Assembly (NCBI GenBank): GCA_028622995.1
Contig: JAJQJQ010000004.1
Span: forward strand, 9,672,001-9,736,000
DNA from: Panagrolaimus kolymaensis
Lineage: Eukaryota > Nematoda > Chromadorea > Rhabditida > Panagrolaimidae
Length of the DNA: 64,000 nt
Reading direction: 5' to 3'
The position numbers and the translations under genes were made by a program. The notes below the pieces were generated by a model. That model worked only from the letters and a program-made list of their open reading frames with translations, searched no databases and had not been told where the DNA came from. Each line of letters begins with the position of its first letter. Position 1 is the first letter of the stretch. Positions 49,990 through 62,400 of this stretch are shown piece by piece.

Positions 49990-52900
49990 TCATTCTTCCA
50001 TTCTTTCTAATGCATCATCATAAACTTCATTTTCGCTATTTTCAACTAAACTTGATTCACGAATATTATGGAATGAAAATTGAGTGAAATTTCCTTGAAT
50101 ATCATCTAGTTCTTCAATAGCTCCAAGAGGGCCATCTCGAGCTGGTGGAGGAGTGAGAACGACTTTGCCTTGGGTGAATTCCTGTAAAAAAAAAATGGAT
50201 AAAATTCATTCAGATTTATTAAATTTCTGAATTAAAATTAAGCAAATTTGCAAAAACTTCAGAAAGTTATGAAAAAAATTCTCGGAGAGATCCTTCTTTG
50301 TTAGAATTAAGTTAGTCACGAAAATTTTAAACATTTTTTAATACTTCTCAAATTGTTGAAATTATTTTAGTTCGAAAATAAATTAATTTTATCAAAAAAG
50401 TTCCAAAAAGTAAAGAAATAGTTTTCTGGTGAGACATATTTTCTAATTTTATTAATGCCGCGAAAAATTTATAAATAAATTATTTTTTTAACTTACCGAA
50501 TCAAAATAAGTTGTATCCGTGTCCGATCGCAATTGGGGTTTGAAAGGAGGTTCAATTTCCTTTCGATATAATTTATCCCAATCAATGGGTTGAAAAAATT
50601 CAGCGCATTGAATTTCTCGCCAATCATCTGGTCCTCCACCCAATCGACGATTGGGATTCTTAACTAATAAACCTGAGAGAAGCTCTTTTGCTGCTGGACT
50701 TAATTTAGATGGATAACGAAGTTGTCCACGAAGAATTAATTCAAAAAGTTGTTCATGTTTTTCTGCATAAAATGGTAAACGTCCACACATCATTTCATAC
50801 ATGACCACTCCAACGCCCCACCAATCGACTGATCGGCCATAATCGTTATCTTCAAGAACTTCAGGGGCTGAAAATAAATAATAATTTAATTAAGAAAAAG
50901 TTTAAAATATTAAAGCTCTGGGAAAAAATTTATGAACGATAAAATTTGCATAAAGAATTTAGAAAATTTTTATTAGAAAAAATTAGAAATTAGAAATGTG
51001 TCAAAAAAAAATTTTAACTTAGATTTTTCATAAAGAATTTAGCCTATTTTTTGCAAAGTGTCTTATTTAAATTTTTTTAGAAAAACTTCACAAATAGAAT
51101 TTTACAAAAAAGGTTAAAATTCCCAAATTTTAATAATGACTTTTATTAAACTAAAATTTATTATATTTTTACTTACCTAAATATTCGGGTGTTCCACAAA
51201 AAGTTCGGGTTCGATCTTGGAAGGAAATGTCTTCCTTGCATAAACCAAAATCAGCAATTTTAATATGTCCATCTTTATCCAATAGCAAATTTTCTAATTT
51301 TAAATCTCGATATACGATATTATTGTCATGTAAATATCCAAGGGCCATAACAATTTCAGCCCCATAAAATCGAGAACGATTTTCATCAAATCCAACTTTT
51401 TTTTGTTTAACTTCTCGATTTAAATGATAATATAAATCTCCGCCAATTGCAAATTCCATTACAAAACATAATCGATCGATGGTTTGAAAGGAATAAGTTA
51501 ATTCAGTTAAAAATGGATGTTTGCATTTTTGGAGGACTCGATTTTCAGTCATTGTATGGGCCACTTCTTCTTTATTGACGACGACGGTCTTTTTGAGAAT
51601 TTTAATGGCATAAAGTTTGCCGGAACGCTTTTCACGAGAAAGAATGACTTTTCCAAAACTTCCAACTCCAAGCATTTTAATGAACTCGAAATCGTCGAGG
51701 GTCTAATAAAAATAAAATATTTAAATTTTTAATTTCACAAAATTCAATTCAGAATTAAAAAAAATTATCGCTGTGAGATTTTTTTGTGAAAAATGTTTTC
51801 CAACGAATTTTTTTTAATAAATTTAATTTTCCTTCTAAGACCAAAAGTAATAAATAAATAAAAAATACTTACAACTCTACTACGTTTATCTTTAGGAATG
51901 TGAGATGAAGTGGTAGGAAGAACAGCGGAATTATTTCTAGCTCCAAATTCAGTAAATTCACTAAACACGTTATCATTGGTCGACAAGGATCCATGAATTA
52001 AAGGATCATAAGTTCCCGGTTCCATAGCTTGTGGAAGTTCGGAAACATCAACCATTTCTTCATCATTTGCTAAAGATGGATTCATAGCTTCTTCACGTTT
52101 TAAATTATCCGAAACTGTTTTAATTGCGCTAATCCATTCTTCACGAGCTTGAGGATTTTCGGCATTAAACATTCGCTCAATTACGGTAGTCCATTGTAAT
52201 CCTCGAACCAAAAAGGTATTGGGTTTGGGTCGATCAACTTTCATTAACTATAAAAATTTTTTTTTTAACTTATAAAAAGAATTTTGAAAAAAGCTCAAAT
52301 TTTTATTTATAAAAATAGTCTCATAGCGAATAGAATAATATTATTTCCGCAATGAAACTATTATTTGAAAAACAAAGTTTTTAGGTAGTGTTTGAAACCC
52401 TAATATTTTTTAAAAAATAAAAAGCCATTCTAGTTGCAAATTTCCCGATTTTTCCCTTTAATTTTTAAAATATTTTTTTCCTCAGACATTTACAGTTTTT
52501 TTTACCTTTACATTTGGTAATCCTTTAACTTGTGATGGTGGAGATGGCATAAACCCTGGTCTAGCCATTCTTTTTTGAGGTTGAGGAGAAAAAATTAATT
52601 CCGTTGTTGTTGTTGCAACTCTTTTTTGTGGTGGTCTTCTCATCATAACCATATTTTCTTGAGGATAAGACACTTGAGACTTCACTATTTGGGTTGTTGA
52701 CGATGATGTTGATGGATATGAATAACAAGGAGGAGAAGAGTCATTATAATTATAATTATAGCTATAAGGCATGATGGGTCTATTCGATCTACAGCTTAGG
52801 GGTGTTAGCCGTGGCCTTCTCATAATTGCATTCATGGGTGCCACTTGATTCATTTGTTGTTTTTGATTTACATTTTCTAAAGAAGCTGACGACGATGGTG

Positions 52901-55900
52901 GCGAAGATGATGATGGATATGAATAATTTGGTGGAGGCCATATTTGTTGTTGTTTATTATTGGATCTACAGTTTAATGGTTTCATAATAGGCTTTTGCAT
53001 TAAATCATTTGATTTACTATTATAAAAATTATTGGATGGATAACATTCGAATGACTTTTGATTACCATAACCATAAGGCTGATATCTTTGTTGAAGTAAG
53101 TGATAATGATAAGGATAATTATTAGAAAGTGATATTTTAGGCATTTTTATGGATAAGCTAGAAAAAAATAAGGAGGAAATAAAAAAAAATTTGAATAAAT
53201 TCAGAAAGAGTTAAGAGTCACGAAAAATAATAGCACACGATAATAACGAATTTCTCAAAACAGCGAAAGAAATCCCAGACGAACACCACCTTCCCTTGGA
53301 TACACCTGCACTCAACTAAAATAAAAATCAAAGAATGAATGAAATGAAAAAGTTTTTTACAACTCAAAACGAACTTTAAAAAATATGTTTATTATTTTCA
53401 AAGAAAAAAAAACAATAATAAACAAAAGCTTCCTTCTTTCTTTCTCTCTGAGTCGTCGTCGGGTGTTTCAAAAACATCCAATCGAAATTTGAAAATAAAA
53501 AAAAACAAGGGACACATATTTTTTTATTTCAGTGTTTTTTGTTTCCTCAAACAACAACAAAAAATAAGTCGTCGAAAGTGTTTGAACACATAAATATTTT
53601 TATCATCGTTTATAGTAAAAAAATAATAATAATATTATTATGTTAAGTTTTTTTTATTGTGGTGTTGATGACCTATGATATTTGGGGTGAGATAGAAAGA
53701 ATGAAAGAAAGGAAAGTGATCAGAGATACTATAACCAGAAAAAAAAGTCAGACAAAAAAGATGTTATTTTTAAAAGTACACCAATGTCGGAAAAATAAAA
53801 TATGGAGCAACAAGCACTCGAAATTTGGCATGAAAAAAATATTAATAGAAAAATATTTTCCTTTTTTTTATATATCAAAAAAATAAAAAGGGAAAACATC
53901 TAATTAAAAAATATTTTTTGTGGACGACCAAACTAACTAAAAAAACAAATATCTTACTCATGGATGGAAAAGTTTAGAAATTTGTGTAAAAAAACATTAT
54001 GTTTTTGTTTTTTTGAAAAACTTTGGGGTTTTAATAGCAGCCGTCAAGTTAGAAAAAAAAGAAGAAGCCAAACTCAAGCAAAAATATAAATGATTCAGTT
54101 TTCAAAAGTTTAATTTTATGGTAGCAAAAATTTCGAAAAAATGATTTACATTGATTGTATGGAAAATTAGAAATCCAGTTTATATTTTTAAAAAGCAGTT
54201 TCACATTTCGTAAAAATTTTGTTATAAATAAATTCAAATTCTCAGTTTTTTCGATCAGTTTTTAACATTAAAAATATACGAAATTCCTGAAATTCAGTTT
54301 TATTCCTTAACTTTCTCAACCTCTCTTTTATTCATCCGTCTGTCTACTCCACCCTCAACTTTTTTTTAACCAAAAATGATGACTAATAAAAAAAAAAATT
54401 GAAAAAAATTAAAAACAGATTTTGTTATTTTTATTTTTACAAAAAAAAATGTTGGAGAGTAGTAACAACAATAATATTATGTGTTGTTGTTTGACGACTC
54501 AGGAAAAAAAGAAGAGAGCGTAAAAAAGATTTCTAAATTTTTTAAAAAGAAAGTTGTTTTTTCATTTTAATTTTTCGAGTGGACAACAGAAAACAGAAAA
54601 AGCATGAAATAGCCAAACTTGGAAAAGTAAGAAAATAAAAAAATAAAAAATACTCAACATTTTTGTTTCTTTTATTTTTTATTTTTTTGGTGGATTCAAC
54701 AACTCAGCCGCAGACAGACAATGAAACAAATATGTTTACTACGAAATAAAAAAAAAGGAAGAAATAATTTGAAATAAAGCTTTAAGCTTGATTTCTTCAT
54801 GTTTATGTTTTCTTTATTTTGATGAGAAAAAAAGTAAAAATTACAGTAGACTAAAAGAAATGGTGAAACAGTTTTTATTTATATTTTAATTTTTTTAAAC
54901 GCTGGAAAGAAGCGAAAATATTTTTAGTTTTATGCATATTTTTTTAAGACACAAGTTCCTCAGTTTTTTCTTATTATTTTCGTGAATATTTTCGATCACA
55001 GTTTTACTTAATTTTGGCGAAGCACAAAAAATATTGGGATATAGTTATACGTTAAAAAGCTATGGAGCTCAAAAATTTGGTCTCTCAGTTTAAATTTATT
55101 TTTATATTGACTTTTTGCTAAATATGAACACAGTTAAGTTTGTTTTTAAATTAAAATGATTGCTAATTAATTTTAAGACAGTTTTATTTTTTATCATCAA
55201 AAATCCAAGGGCTGGTAGCACACGCGACCAACACATATGATAGTTTTTTCAAAATTATTTATTCAGTTAAACTCAAATTAGAAAGACTATTAAAAACTAT
55301 AAAAGAAAATTTAAATATTTCTTAATCTCTAAAATTAAGTTTTAAAACATATGAACTCTCTCCACAATTAAAATTAAACAAAGAATTTGTCTTAAAATGA
55401 AAAAACATTTGTCTTAAGAAAATTGAGAGAAAGGCTAACAGTAAAAAATATTATAAAAAAAACAACAAAAAAAGTTTAGGTTTCACAAGCTTGAAAAATT
55501 AAAATTTAAATTTAAATAATTTATCCATCAAAAACCGGTTCACAGTTTTATTTAAAATAAAAGTCATACATCCATTTTTTGGTAATACACACAATTTTTC
55601 CTAACACAACATATTTTTGACAGCTTCAGTTTCATCCTCTTCCCCAAAAAAAATAAATATTATGCACTCATTCATTTTTTCCAACAACAAAAAAATTAAG
55701 AAACTTTTAGTATTCGTAAGCTTTCTCGGATTTTAGAGTAAACAAAAAACAAACATGAAAAAACAAAAAAATATTACGAAAAAAATAAATTTGTATTTTT
55801 TATTTCCAAGAAGAGTGTTTTCACTTATTTTTTTATTGAGCAAGCAAGCAATTTCCTTTATTGTTATTTTAATTTTTATTTTCTCTTTTTTGCGTAATAA

Positions 55901-58499
55901 AAATAAAAATATTTTTTATAGACATCAAACTTTCATTAAAAAAAGGTTAAAGTTAAAAAGCAAGAAAGCGAGATTTCAACTTTTTTGTTTTTGTCCCTTA
56001 GAAAAAATATAAAAACACAAAATAGAAGAAAAACATTCAGGAAATAAAAAAACATAAACATGCACTGAAATATTTTTTTTGGAACCGAGAGATTGAAAAA
56101 CATTCAAAAATATTTTTTTGTTTTTTCGAAATAAGCTGTTTTTTTGTTTTCATTCTTTGCTCAGTTTTGTTATGCAATGTTGACGAATATCGACAGTTTA
56201 TAAAGATGCCAGCCAATGTAAACAATGCTCACTCAGTTTAAATAATTTTTCAATCAAAAAAAGTTATAAAAAGTTTACGGTTCCGTACTAAACCAATTCG
56301 CTCAGTTTTAAAAAGTTAAGAATAATCGTTAATTTAAGTTTAAAAATAAAAAAAAGATTTCCCCTTAAAATAATAAAAGTCAGTTAAATATATTTTTTTT
56401 AATTTTAAACTTATTTTATAAAATCCTTGCTACTTATTTTATTGGGATGGAATAAAAAGGGGCTAATTTGAAAAAATTTGACAAATTTGGGTTTTCGAAT
56501 CAAGGTGTACACAGTTTTGTTATTGCGGAATGATCACATCCTATAGCAGTTTATAAAGAAGCGGATAAAACAAAAAAAATTTCAGTTTTAATTTTTTGAA
56601 AATAAAAAGGAAATGTTAAAAAGATTTCAGTTACGAATGGTTTAACTTGAACAGTTAAAAAATATAAATTAAACCAAAAACAACGGTTTATCCATAATAG
56701 TTTAAAAAATTAAAAATTTCTAATATTACCCTTGGTAACAGTTAAATATTTTTTTAAAAGTTTGCTTTAGTAATTGGAAACATGATGTTTATTTTTAACA
56801 CAGTTTTTAGCATTTTTTTCAAAGCAAACGCTACACAGTTTTGTTATTTTGCAATAAGGTCGCAGCATCTTATAGTTTATAAAGAAGTCCTACAAAGTAA
56901 GAGATATTCAGTTTTAATACTTTTGAAAAAAGGATACATTTAACATATGTTTGAATACGGCTTTCTCACTCAGTTTTTTTAAAGAAGTAAAATATAAAAT
57001 AATTAAAAATGTTTTGATCCAGTTTTAAATAAACCCTTTTTGATAGCAAACGAAACAGTTTTTACAAATGATTCCTATTTTATATTACTCTCGCATAATT
57101 AATATGGCTTCCAGTTTATCAACAGTTAGAAATAAAAAAAGAATAAAATTAACATAAAAGTTAGTTATAAGTCAATATCTGTAAGAATCGAGAAATCGAC
57201 TGCCAAGTGAAAAAAAAATTTTTCACAGAAGATCGAGCCAATAGTTTTATAAGCAGAATAAAATTCTCCATAAAATTTTAGGAATTTTCGGCTAAAAAAA
57301 TAAATCTCCGTGATTGTACATCAAAAATGTTTTCCTTCAGAGAAAATAGCATTATTCAGCTATAAAATGGTTATCTTACTTTTCTCTGAAGGAAAACTTT
57401 TTTGATGTACAATCACGGAAATTTATTTTTTTTGCCCAAAATACTTAAAATTTTATGGAGAATTTTATTCTGCTTATAAAACTTTTGGCTCGATCTTCTG
57501 TGTGAAAAAATCTTCCACTTGGCAGTAATTTTGCGTTTTTGCTCGATTCTTACAGATATTGACTTTTATTTCATGTTTAAAGGGAGTGTCTCAGCAAACA
57601 AGAAAACTCCTTACAGCGGGTGTTCCTAGCCCGAAAGTTTTTTTTCATTGTCTCAAAAGCTTACAAAGAGCTTCAAATTTTTTGTAGCTTTTTGTAGCAC
57701 TTTGTTTTTTTTCCTCCAAATGCTACAAAAAGCTACAAAAATTGGTAGCACTTTGTAAGCTTTTGAGACAATGAACTTTCGGGCTAGGAACATCCGCTGT
57801 AGTAAAAGTTTTCTTGTTTGCTGAGACACTCCCTTTAATTAAAATTTTTTTTAGAAATCTAACAAATCAATAACGCATCAAACAGTTATTATTCAACAGA
57901 AAAACGAATTGCTTGACCTTACTGAAAATGATAAAACTCAATGCATAAAATATAAAATTTTATCATCAGAGATTTAATATATTTCTCAACCTCAGTTTAT
58001 AAAAACAAATGTTCGATCAATTAAGACAAGATGGAGTTTAAGAACTCAGTTATAAAAGTGTAAACAAATTTCATTAAAATATGCAGTCGGAATAAACAGT
58101 TTAAAAATCCCCTTAAATAACCGAATTTTCAAAAATTTTGCAACTAGAATGACTTTTTCAACTACCCAGTTTAAATTTTTTTTATTTTATACAAACACCA
58201 ATGCAGTTTTAACCTTTTTTACAAAATCCCCTTCCATTTATAAAAATCCAAAATTATCAAAAACGAACCTGAACATCTTTAACGGTGAAATCATTTAAAG
58301 GATCTTTATAATCATTGACAACATTTTTAAAGCCAAGCAAAGCTCCATCTTTAAATAAAACAAAATATCTAGCCCTCCAATTTTTTATGTGTTCTCCTCG
58401 CTTCATTAGCCATCCTTGATGGACGGCATCCTCGGGGCGGCGGCGGGCATTGATACTTCGAGCCGAAGCTTGAGAGCTGGTTGACATTCTCGCTGCCAT
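49990..58499 (-). CDS. akt-1: AKT/PKB serine-threonine kinase
   Basis: Minus-strand exons: 58499 (or upstream)-58269, 52247-51873, 51702-51177, 50867-50497 and 50181-49990. Phases agree; from the ATG at 58499 the protein is 564 aa (C. elegans AKT-1 is about 541). The PH domain ([20 protein letters not shown], then [11 protein letters not shown]) is split by a 6.0-kb intron. The kinase has GVGSFGKV, the AIKILKK lysine, [11 protein letters not shown] and the activation loop [12 protein letters not shown] with its PDK1-site threonine. The AGC tail ends in the hydrophobic motif FTQFSF with the TORC2-site serine. It acts downstream of PI3K in insulin signalling. The first exon is open further up to 58985 without an ATG (Ser-rich, SSSPKPSKKKS), so an upstream exon may supply a longer N-terminus. 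The large intron holds array motifs, MITEs and a possible alternative first exon. Confidence 0.93.
52506..53144 (-). CDS. Putative alternative first exon of akt-1 (Asn/Gln/Pro/Tyr-rich), or nested gene
   Basis: An ATG at 53144 opens 213 codons rich in Ser, Pro, Asn, Tyr and Gln. It contains two similar units ([11 protein letters not shown] and [10 protein letters not shown]), then [17 protein letters not shown] and [19 protein letters not shown] donor AAG/GTAAAA at 52506 ends it in phase 0, exactly the phase of the akt-1 acceptor at 52247. If spliced so, the product would have the second half of the PH domain and the whole kinase, but a new N-terminus instead of the phosphoinositide-binding first half. 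Without splicing the frame runs only seven codons further to a stop at 52482, so a self-contained nested gene of 220 aa is the alternative. I recognise no domain. Confidence 0.55.
53145..54089. other. Region upstream of the alternative akt-1 exon
   Basis: AT-rich, motif-free, purine-rich text like the other gaps. It may contain an internal promoter for the exon at 53144, but no box is distinct. Confidence 0.35.
54090..57165 (+). repeat. CAGTTW array inside the akt-1 intron (antisense to the gene), part 1
   Basis: Dense + strand copies near 54095, 54177, 54196, 54244, 54256, 54296, 54868, 54961, 55000, 55086, 55132, 55179, 55264, 55543, 55626, 56162, 56194, 56235, 56302, 56381, 56511, 56547, 56582, 56628, 56652, 56739, 56802, 56836, 56909, 56972, 57020, 57056, 57112 and 57122. 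Orientation is the same as in the left arm although akt-1 is on the minus strand. No coding region. Confidence 0.75.
57171..57563. mobile_element. Foldback element, 393 bp
   Basis: A long near-perfect hairpin. The ends pair perfectly over 22 bases (GTCAATATCTGTAAGAATCG on the left at 57171). Internal arms also pair, including the words TTTTCCTTCAGAGAAAA and TTTATGGAGAATTTTATTCTG. The loop is around 57350-57375. No transposase, and target duplication unclear (perhaps TA). It sits inside the akt-1 intron and interrupts the motif array. Confidence 0.75.
57577..57838. mobile_element. Foldback element, 262 bp, abutting the previous one
   Basis: Starts TTAAAGGGAGTGTCTCAGC and ends with its inverse (GCTGAGACACTCCCTTTAA). 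Pairing continues through AACAAGAAAACT, the GCTAGGAAC region and TTGTCTCAAAAGCTTAC, with a centre rich in GCTACAAAAAGCTAC words near 57700. TTAA or TA at both ends is compatible with a TTAA (piggyBac-like) or TA (Tc1/mariner-like) target. The class is undecided. Confidence 0.75.
57839..58220 (+). repeat. CAGTTW array inside the akt-1 intron, part 2
   Basis: Copies near 57883, 57993, 58047, 58097, 58168 and 58204 continue the array beyond the two foldback elements up to the akt-1 exon at 58269. Confidence 0.65.
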
Positions 58500-59457
58500 A
58501 TTATCAGATGAGCCTCCTGAACCTGATCTATTTGGATTATTATTGGGATTGTTGCTGCTACTGCCTTGACTAGCAGAATTTTTTCTTAATAACCCTTGTA
58601 AAGTTGCGGTGACGGGTGCTGTAATTCCAGAAGATTTTCTTGATGGTGCTGGAGATTGATTTGCTCCAGAAGTTGTTATAATAGGTGTAGGTTCTTTGGA
58701 TTCTTTATTATTATTTCCAGAAATGGAAAAATTAGCAAAATTAAATCCAAGTAAAGATGATTTTCTGCGGGGTTGAGAAGCAGACGATGATGAAGATGAT
58801 GATATTGGTGGTCCACTTGCTACAGAGATGGATTTCTTTTTTGAAGGTTTAGGTGAAGAAGAAATTTTCGTAGAATTTAAGTTAGACACGGTTGAAGTTG
58901 AATTTCCAACTAACGCAATATTTGATGCGGGCTTAATGCCCGTGGTATCAATATTTTTTGTCGTGGTGTACCACAAATATATTTAAAAGACCAATCGTCA
59001 AAAAAAAATCAATTGATTTTTTTGACAAATGGGCCTTTTATATCACAGAAAAAAAAGTGAAAATTGAATTGAATCAAAAAAAAACAATGTTTTTTTTTGT
59101 TATCAGTCAATCAAGAGAGTTCTCTCACTCGCAACCAACGATGCAATTTGAAGGAAGGGAAAAAAATTGTTGTTGTTGATTTGAAAAAGAAATAAAATAA
59201 AAAATTATTTCGTCGTCGTTGTTTCTCTTATCGAAAAGTTGGTTGAGAAACAATAACACTCTGCTGCTGCGGTTGTTATTCTTTTATTTTATTTTTTGAG
59301 GGTTTTTTATGTCCGGAGATGAAAGTAGATACGGACAAAGTAAAAAAGTTATCAAAGGTGTAAGAAAGGATCTGAAAAATAAAAAATTGGCTTTAGCTGA
59401 ATTTTTTAAATGTTAGAGTTTAAAACACGAAAAAAACTGCAAAAAAAAAGTCACGAA
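58500..59457. other. Upstream part of the akt-1 5' exon and flanking DNA
   Basis: 58500-58982 is open on the minus strand in frame with the akt-1 PH exon and encodes a Ser/Pro/Lys-rich stretch. It has no ATG and ends at a stop at 58983-58985. A plausible acceptor (TTGCGTTAG, near 58911) could join it to an unseen first exon. 58986-59457 is motif-free purine-rich text with no gene. Confidence 0.5.
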
Positions 59458-62400
59458 CAACAGTTTTGAATTTTTAAAGCAATAAATTTTTGAATTAGAC
59501 AGTTAAACAAAAAAATTAAATTAATTTTTGTAAAATATAAAAAAAGATTCATGTGACTAAAATGAAAAGAAAAATTTTAAAAAAGTGTGTAGGGAAAACG
59601 CAGTTTTTATAATTTAAAAAAGTTCCAACCTCGCAAAATTCGGTTTGGATAAGAAATATTTACCAACTATTCTACAGTTTTATTATTTATGAAGCTATAA
59701 ATTAAAAACAAAATTGAGTTAGACATAATAAAAAGTAAAATAATACGGGAGACAGTTTTTTAAATTCAACAAGAAGAAAAACCAGTTTATATTTTAATTA
59801 AATTTGCTTATGGTAATGATATAATTATACAAATTGCAGTTAAAAATATACATAAATTTCAAAGAAATATAAAGAAACAGTTTTTAATTCCCTCAAATTT
59901 TTGGTTTCTGCTAAGAAAAAAGGAACAAAAAATAAAAATGTAAAACTATTGTTTTTATTATTTCGTTTTATTTTTGCAAAAAAATTGGGAATCCAGTTAT
60001 AATTAAAACAAAGTGATGTTATGTTCTTCTGCAATAGCACCACCACCATCATACTTGTTTATTATTTACGTTCACCTTTTTATAGAACAAGAAAAAATTT
60101 CTTCTTTGATATAAAAAAAAGCAGGCGAATGACCGACCATTGATCAAATTAATCTCTAAAAATTCTCTAGTTTTTGATCAGTTTTTTCAACTTAAATATC
60201 CCATAAAAAATTTTCCCCACCAGTTAAAAAAAATGAAAGAAAAAAAATGCTGCTACAGTTTAAAAAAATTTTATGATTTTGCGACAGACACAAAAAATGA
60301 AAAACAAAAAAAAAGCAACGACGTCGACGACATTGCCAGCCATTTTAAAAACCAATGGTTCAAACCCACTAAGAGAGAGAAAGAAAAGAAAAATGAACGT
60401 ACTTTGAAGTGTTTATTTGTAAAAACAAAGAAAAAAAAACAAAATAATGGTTGATGAACGTTTTTTTTTGTTTTTGTTTTTTAACTTTAATTTTCTTCTT
60501 TCATATTGTGCAAAAAAAAATTTATGGGAGGAAAGAAAAAAAAAATTAAAAGTTATAGTTTATTTTTTGCAAAAGCAAATTTGACATTCAGTTTAAAAAA
60601 TATTTGAAAAAACAAAGAAGTATTAAAAATTTGGGACAAAAAGCTTTGCCTGAAAGTGAATATAAAAAGTTAATTATTTTGGTTATGCTTTTAAAATTGG
60701 GGCTTGATAAATTTTAAAATTAATGTTTTGCAAAATTTTAAAAATGTTCTACAGTTATTAATGTTTTAATAAAAAATAAATTTTAGCAAAATCTTTTGAC
60801 CTTGTTCTCGCCAGTTTATTATTGAAAAGGAATATTAATTCATTTAAAATTTTTAAATGTAAAACAAAATACAGTTTTTGATTTTATAACATATTTTTAG
60901 ACAATTTTTTGCTTTAAAAAAATTCCTATGGAAGATTGCCATAAAATTTAAGCAAATGGCATCAACTCAGTTTTTTTAAAGAATTTTTTTCGAAACAAAG
61001 TTGATATAACTTTTAAGTGAAAAGTAAACCTTGACAGTTTTTTTATTTATTTTAAATATCTAATTATGGCAATCCATTAAACGAAAGTACTTGCTTCTCC
61101 GCTCTTGTTAACGAAAAACAGTTAAAAAAAGAAAAACAGAAGAAAAGGTGATAATTCAGTTTTTAATTATATAAAATTTCATATTTCCAGCGAATACAAC
61201 TCAGTTTACATACCTAAAGAATCCTTTCATTCACCCATCTCCATCTTTATCAATTTTTATTTAATAATAACAAAAAAACGGAAAAAGCAAATCTTCTCCA
61301 TCTCAACACACACCCAAAAAATAAAGGCTTAACTTTATACTTTGCTTTTTAGTAACAAATAATAAAATGGGAAACTACAAAGTAAAAAAAATTTAAATTA
61401 AAACATTAATCTTTTTGTTTTGTTTTTTTAAAAAAAAGATAGAAAAAATGGCAGTAAATATTATCGCTTTATCCCATCTCGCATCACATCGCCGCTTGAT
61501 TAAATTTTTATTTTCTTCTTCTTTTTTAACAAAAAAAACATAACATAGCGACCGAATGCAGACATAATCCAAAAAGGAAGGATAAATGTAAAAACAAAAA
61601 GTGAGAAAGTGAAATTTTTTAATAAACAACACAACACGTGCAAGTAAATAAAAAGAGCTAAGAAGTGTGAATGCAAATGAGTAATATTCATGCATGTAAG
61701 AGTTCTGGGAAAAGCCAAATTTATGACGGAATTAAAAAATATAGTGTTGTTGGCTTTAAAAAAAGTGAAAAAAAGAATGAATAATAATAATAATAAAAAA
61801 TATAGAAAAGATTGTAAACAGTTTTAATGGTTATAAACAAAAAAGCAATTAAAGAAGGAAGTAAAAAAAATTAAAATGAATAACAGCATAAAGTTTTTTT
61901 TCGAAAATTCTCGAAGACGACAGAATTTTAATTTATCAGGAATGATAATCTGGGACAGTTTTTTTTTAAATTATATGGTTTATTGACGAACATCAGTTAT
62001 CAGTTTTAAAAACCAATACAATAAATATTGTTAATAATTACGGAATTCATTGACAAATTTAATTAAAAATATAAAAAACAATGGGAAAAACATGGAATTT
62101 GAAGGAAATAAAGAATCAAATAATGAGAAAGTTATTCAATTCTTCCTCGTACCAGTTTAAATTTTTTATTATTTTTAAAAGTATGCTAACTAGCTTTCAT
62201 TACTTTTTGACAAAATACAGTTTTTTAATAAATGGATTTTAGTTATAACTTAAACAAAAGACTTGAGTTTGAAACAATTTATAAAAGGTAAAAGCCTTTT
62301 AATTTTTCCAACGTATTAAGAAGATGTGTGCAGTTAATTATTTAAATAAAAATGTTGTTTAGAATATATAACCACCGCTAGCGAATATGTACAGTTTTAA

